Below, in pieces: positions 59,033 through 64,000 of a stretch of DNA of 64,000 bases (its first letter is position 1; each line of letters starts with the position of its first letter). Where the stretch lies: positions 131,997 to 195,996 of the forward strand of contig MU001682.1 in assembly GCA_010093515.1 (NCBI GenBank), given 5' to 3'. A program made the position numbers and the translations under genes. A model generated the notes under the pieces. It searched no databases. It saw only the letters and a list, made by a program, of their open reading frames with translations, and had not been told where the DNA came from. The DNA comes from Lineolata rhizophorae. Lineage: Eukaryota > Ascomycota > Dothideomycetes > Lineolatales > Lineolataceae.

Positions 59033-60788
59033 CTCATCTACTCGGCCATTAGCTACAACAGCTCACGGCTTTCTTGTGTCACTTCTGCACATCCTTTGGC
59101 CTTTGTTTACTCTGCTAGTCCTTCCTCACGCGGTTCAACCCGCCACAACAAGCAGAGGACTTAGAATTCCTGAACAAGCATCACCTGGGAATATTTTCAA
59201 ATCGGTTGCCTGGAACTACAATTGCCTGACGACGTCATTATCTCACGTTCTTTAGGCATTATAGGCAGCATCATTAGACCTGGTGTTTCCAAGGATGAAG
59301 ATGACCTCAAGTGGATCCAAAAAGTTCAAATCAAAGAAAAGAAACTCTTAACAAAAGGAATGACTAAAAAAAAAGTTTCAAAATACAACATCAGCCTACA
59401 GTATCGACAAGCACACTCAAATCCTTCAAGCTTTCTAAAACCACTGTCGACGATACTAGCTAAATAAAAGAGGAGAGGAAAAAAAAAAAAAAATGGGTGC
59501 CTCTTCCAAGTTCTCTTCACGATGCAATACCCTTTTAAACCGTACAAGACTTTAATACACCGCACCAAAAGTTTCTTGCTTCGAATTTGCCTTTGTTTTC
59601 TGACTTTCCGTTCTTCCACGTATTTACCCATGGACTCGGGCTTCGAATTTCAACGGCAAGTGGCAATGACAAGGAGCACTCGGCTGAATCATCGTACTAA
59701 TTTGCTCGTTTTAGCCCGCCTGTCTCCTTCAACTTTTACAGACGGGGCCCCGGGCAGAAAATTACAGCTTCACGTCGAAATCCATCGGGTCGATCCTACT
59801 TTTCTCCGATCACTACGGGTACATCCCACATGTGGTCTCCCGGCCAATTCGGACTACTACTTATGCAAGCGTTTGGGATTAGTTTCTGCATGTTGGCCTG
59901 TTGAGCGATTCCGAAAGTCCGATGTTCCCGTCGGCACGCTGCATGTTTTCCTCTCTTCCAACAGACTAACAACGGCGAACACAACCTGTTTTCTTTTCAG
60001 TTTTCCTAGAGATAATGGACTGCCTTAACATACCTATTTTCCTGTTACACCGGCTTTTCATTCCTGCACCGTCTCATGGCATTCGGATTAGTTTCTTGCG
60101 AAAAAGATCCGGGCTGGCATAAACTTCGGCGAGGGTGGGATTGATCAAATGGTGTACAATAGGCAGCAAGTCACCTTTTTCAAATTACGATGGCTCTAGT
60201 TCTATCAACCTGTGCGACTACGGACGGGACCTTACGTGACAAGTAATCGTCGGACCGATCCCGATCGCTTCATGGCCCTAGCGCTTTCCTCTAGGTCGGC
60301 TATGCTTCGGCGACGGAAGGACTTTCGACCCTTCTATTATTAGCCTAGGTGGCCTGTCCGTGGATCCTGGCCATACCACCGCCTTTATAGGACGGGGCTT
60401 CAGGTAAACACTGTGCTTAAGATGGAGTTTGGATGAATGTGCAGGTTGATTTGACTATTAGATTAAACAAGTTACCAAAGACTTGAATGAGGATTCGATG
60501 AACGATCACAATACAACAGTAATCATTGATTCCAGAAGGGTCTGGTCGAGCGATTTAAATGTTCCAACGACCCTCGTCAGACAAGTCTAGTTTCTATTTC
60601 CAACACGAAAAACGCCTTTTCTTAGTGCGTGAAATTAAACACAAGAGACGCTCTACAGCGAAGACTGTCTATGGCAAGGTGAAGCGCTCAAAGGCCGACC
60701 AAAGGCCAACATGCATATCAAGCTTCAGCCGATTTTCTCGCCCTCACCCTGGCCGCAGTTTCGGATGGGTCCGACTACTCGGGGGCCT
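59033..60788. other. Convergent intergenic region
   Basis: 1.76 kb, the longest AT-leaning gene-free stretch at this end, between the zinc-finger gene (+) and the FAR-17a-like gene (-). A poly-A run at 59478-59493. A 168-codon plus frame (59522) shows no domain. Nothing else seen. Confidence 0.5.
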
Positions 60789-61679
60789 TCAAAGCGCCTT
60801 CTTCGCGGCCATGGGCGCCGGCGCCGTGACGGGCTCGCGGCCGTTAAGCGCGGCGTACAGCCAGTCGAGGAAGAAGGTGCTCAGGGTCATGATGGCGGCG
60901 GCGGCGGAGAAGAGGGCGACGCGCCAAGGGGGCGTCAGCAGGGCGAAGATGGGGTAGGGGTAGAAGCCGTTGCGGGCGAAGCAGAGCTCGATCCAGAACC
61001 AGTAGGCGAGGGCGAGGGCGGCGCTGAGGGCGAAGGTGCGGGCGGGCGGCCGGGCCGGCGGCGGGCTGAAGAGCACCAGGTCCAGCGCCAGCACGAGCGC
61101 GGGCGCCGCGTGGAAGCCCAAGTCGACGGCCAGGGGCAGGCGCGGCGCCCAGTCGGGCAGCACGAGCCGCTCGTCGACGAGCCGGAGGCCCCAGTACAGC
61201 ACGCTGACGACGAGCTCGAGCGGGGCGGCGCCGATGGCGATGGCGTTCTTGGCGGCGAAGGGGGCGGCCGAGCCGGTGAGGTCGGCGGCCAGGCCGAGGG
61301 CGAAGGCTAGCGTGGCGGCGCTGGGGATGGGCGGCGTCAGTTTCGCACGCGTCTTGGCTTCTCGTGGAGCCATGGGGGGAGGGGGGCGGCCGGACGTACG
61401 CCAGGCCCAGGATGGTCAGGTACTGCATGTGCCAGCCATAGGAGTCGTTGCTACATGTGTAGAGATGCCCGGTTTAGTCGGCAGCGGGCCGGCCCGCGGG
61501 ACGGGGCCTGCGGAGGTGGGCGAGGGGACGCACATCTGGTTCGGGTGGTCGACCAAGCTGTCCACGCCGTTATCACTATGCTCTCTGCTGGGTTGGCTGC
61601 TACCCACGCACTATTTGAAAGAGGAGGAGAAGCTTATGAGGCCGACAACCTGTCCGAAGCCGTCAATATCCGAGCCCAT
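60789..61679 (-). CDS. FAR-17a/AIG1-like integral membrane protein
   Basis: Four exons (61679-61612, 61557-61534, 61450-61400, 61320-60789) join into 224 residues; exon 2 is only 24 nt, and introns are 54, 83 and 79 nt. The spliced N-terminus reads VVGLISFSSSFKYLVDHPNQ then INDSYGWHMQYLTILGLA, which is the conserved opening of fungal FAR-17a/AIG1 proteins. It continues with about five or six hydrophobic helices, PFAAKNAIAIGAAPLELVVS, VLYWGLRLVDERLVLPDWAP, DLGFHAAPALVLALDLVLF and FARNGFYPYPIF. Conserved residues in the LExxVSxLYWGL and DxxxHxxP blocks are kept; animal relatives (AIG1, ADTRP) are Thr/His hydrolases of fatty-acid esters of hydroxy fatty acids, with the Thr matching a position in the first block I cannot place exactly. 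Location: ER or plasma membrane, inferred. Confidence 0.88.
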
Positions 61680-62666
61680 TAGGAAGCCGGGTCGTCGGAG
61701 TTTCAACTAGAATATGGACGCCTGGCGCGCTCTACGTACGTGCAACGCGGCGGAGAGGCCCGGGCCAGGGGACGGCAGCCTTTGGAGAGGGTGGCGCTCC
61801 GAAGACATGATGCCGCAAAGGAGACGGGAAAGGGATGAAAACCTAAAATGGCTGCCGGGGATATTTACAGAGAACCGTTTAGAAGGGAGGGAAAGCCGCC
61901 AGGAGCATGAACGTTGGATGGAGGCGATAGAAGGACGGACAATGCATGACGCCTCAACCCCGATGCTGCTGCCGCCCCTCGGCCCCGGGGATCTCTCAGC
62001 CCGGCGGCTGCGACAACCCGGCACGTGGGGAACGCCTTTTCCGCGGCCGTCGAGCCACACGGCTTGCCGACGACGGCTTCTGGAGGGGTGCTCCGTATGT
62101 ACATAGCATCTTAACTCGGCGAAGGCGTCGATCGCTCTCCATCCTTGGGCCCGGCTCGTGATGTCCTCACGCATGCGCGTACTGATAGCTACAAGTACGG
62201 CACGTACTGGAGACCGGCCTCGTACAGCCAGGTACCCGGCCCCAGGCCGCATACCCAGACGCCTGCGCGCTGCACCCCCTCACACCCTTGCAGGGCGCGG
62301 CCTGCTGATCCCGCGCCTAGCGAATCTCTTATCGTGCCCCAGCCCGCCGCATCCCGCCGCGGCCACCAGCCACGCCCTCCGCAGGCCTGCTGGCCCTTCG
62401 GCCGCGAGAATGACCTTCCGCCCACGGCCACAGGCGCCTCTCTAGTCGCCACGGCCCCTCCCGTCCCCGCCAGTCTGCGATTCAAAGCGCGCCGTGTCGC
62501 CTTCAGCTCCCGTCGCCGTCGTGGCCCCGCGCCCCGCGCCCGCCTGCGGACCTTTCCGGCCTGCCTGCCTGTCTGCGGTCGAGTGGGACCGGCCGGCCTG
62601 TGCTGGCCCTTTCGCACGCCGCTGCGTTCATGGGTCGGCCGCGAGCCGCGCTTCGTGTGACCGACG
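61680..62666. other. Divergent region, FAR-17a-like / Zn2Cys6 factor
   Basis: 987 bp. CTCCGTATGTACAT at 62091-62104 resembles the other TACnnnGTA-like elements. GC-rich overlapping frames at 62.14-62.65 kb are not convincing genes. Confidence 0.5.
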
Positions 62667-64000
62667 ATGCCGCGCCCTAAAAAGGCCGGAGCTCCGGAGC
62701 CCAAGAGGAGGAGCAGGACCGGCTGTTGGTGAGTTTGAGTTGCGCCAGCGCCCGCCGCCTCTCCGCCGGCCTCGCGAGGGCCGCGAGGGGCGCGCCGAAC
62801 TTAGTTGACGATTCGATAGGCCGTGCAAGGCTCGCAAAGTCAAATGGTAATCTCTAACGTCCGCCGCGCGTCTGCCTGACCGTTGAATGTGTAACATGAT
62901 CACAGCGGCGAAGAAAAGCCCAAATGTCTGAACTGCGAGCGGCAAGGCGAGCCGTGTGACTATAGCATCCGACTCAACTGGGGAGGCCGGACCAAGAGGA
63001 AAGACACCGACGATGGGGCTCCGCTGTCTTCTGGAAGTGGCACCATCAGTCCGCACTCGTCCACTTTCGCCATCGCCGACTTTTCGGGCCGCGTGCCCGG
63101 CCCGCCGCCGGCCGCATTTGAGGAATTGTCCAAACAATTCCAGACGGAGCCCAAAAGCGCCGCCAGCGCCCGCTTTTATTCGCATGCGTCTGCCCCGGCC
63201 TCAGACGCGGCCCCTGTCGACCCAAAACTCGGCAATGAACCCCCCCAGGCCGATACCAGAGGATGGGAGCCGCTATCTTTTTCGGAGAAATGGCCCCAGA
63301 CTTCGACAAACAATCCGATGCTACAAATCCTTCAGCGCCGCGCGGGCCAAGAATATCCTCCATCGAGTGCCCCTCCAAACCTCGAGGGTCCCATGTCTGC
63401 TGGCGGCAACGGTTATGCCCAGAACTCGTTTCCCAAGTCTCCTCCCGTACAGTCTATGCTTCCCCCTGGCCGCAGCCGAGTGAATCAAGATTCGCCACCT
63501 TACGTTTCCGGGAACACGCCGGAACCAATACGATCGCCCCGTGAGGCTAACAAGCGACTAAGGCTAAGCCCTACAGCTGACCCGCCGTCAAGTCTGCCCT
63601 CCGGTAATCTACCGGCCAACGAGCCTTCATTCGAAAGAGCCGCCCCGTTCGAGAAGGCTAACGGCTCCATGGGAAGCGTTGCGCCGGGTCAATCTCCCGG
63701 CCAGACCACAATCTCATCTTACAGCCCATTCATGGCAACCCCGCTTACCCCTGGCTCATCCGTGGCCTCGGACGAGAATGTTTTTAGAGCTGGTCCTCGC
63801 TCGACCCCGGCTTCCTTTCAAGGCTCCTCCGATCGACGGCGTCTGTCAGTGAACTCTTTGCTCTCCGCTCCGCCGGTTTCCGAAGCGTCCACCGGGTATT
63901 CCGGCGCTCCCTCGACCGAACGATCGTATCCGGTCGCCGAGACGGACGATGGCTACACGCGCTACGGATTTGATTGCGGCCAGCCGGACCTCGATACGCC
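62667..64000 (+). CDS. Zn2Cys6 fungal transcription factor, N-terminal part (cut by right edge)
   Basis: Exons 62667-62728, 62820-62846 (27 nt) and 62906 to the edge. Both introns (91 and 59 nt) interrupt the zinc cluster; splicing gives TGCWPCKARKVKCGEEKPKC followed by LNCERQGEPCDYSIRLNWGG, with Cys20, 23, 30, 37, 40 and 47 in the exact C-x2-C-x6-C-x6-C-x2-C-x6-C spacing. Position 21, normally non-Trp, is Trp. The RLNWGGRTKRK stretch after the sixth Cys is a basic linker seen in a subgroup of these regulators. The following 300 residues are Ser/Pro-rich with RRRLSVNSLLSAPP near residue 330. The frame is open to the window end, so the middle homology region and stop are missing. DNA target and pathway unknown. 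Confidence 0.92.

Overview
The window is nuclear DNA of a filamentous ascomycete, most likely a Sordariomycete. Genes are interrupted by short introns (mostly 50-120 nt) with GTANGT-like donors, CTAAC/CTGAC branch sites and YAG acceptors. Coding DNA is GC-rich, leaders are pyrimidine-rich, and many products are Pezizomycotina types (CYP51B-type P450, DUF7707 GPI protein, FAR-17a/AIG1-like protein, PREG/Pcl6-like cyclin). The closest relatives are inferred from protein resemblance alone; the genus cannot be named. About two dozen genes are supported, most with splice sites that keep the frame exactly.

Layout. 0-9 kb: a Bem46-type hydrolase cut by the left edge, proteasome beta1 (PRE3), a Pho80-family cyclin, mitochondrial bL34, and a Lys/Glu-rich conserved protein. 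9-15 kb: CAAX protease Ste24 and mevalonate kinase head to head, then a small unknown gene. 15.2-19.7 kb: a gene-poor stretch with small palindromes. 19.7-26 kb: an allantoate/nicotinate-type MFS transporter, an APH-fold kinase-like protein, and a C2-domain protein. 26.5-34 kb: lanosterol 14-alpha-demethylase, a Yar1-like ankyrin protein, and a decayed member of a large fungal family of unknown function. 34.5-43 kb: glycogen debranching enzyme and a GPI-anchored DUF7707 protein. 43-49 kb: an Flx1-type mitochondrial FAD carrier, mitoribosomal mS29/DAP3, and ribosome-assembly factor Rrs1, the last two sharing a 271-bp promoter. 49-59 kb: a RhoGAP, the Rab geranylgeranyltransferase beta subunit (Bet2), and a zinc-finger protein with internal repeats. 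60.8-64 kb: a FAR-17a/AIG1-like membrane protein and a Zn2Cys6 transcription factor running off the right edge.

Functional themes. Mevalonate kinase, CYP51, Bet2 and Ste24 all make or use isoprenoid products, although they are spread over 46 kb. Ribosome assembly is represented by Rrs1, Yar1-like, bL34m and mS29. The remainder is ordinary housekeeping. No CRISPR array, rRNA gene, convincing tRNA gene, intact transposon or viral element was found. I did not find a clear new biological system. The best leads are the decayed unknown family at 30.5-33.7 kb, the tandem-repeated leader of the zinc-finger gene, the mS29/RRS1 shared promoter, and an unexpectedly long antisense open frame at 5.5-6.3 kb.
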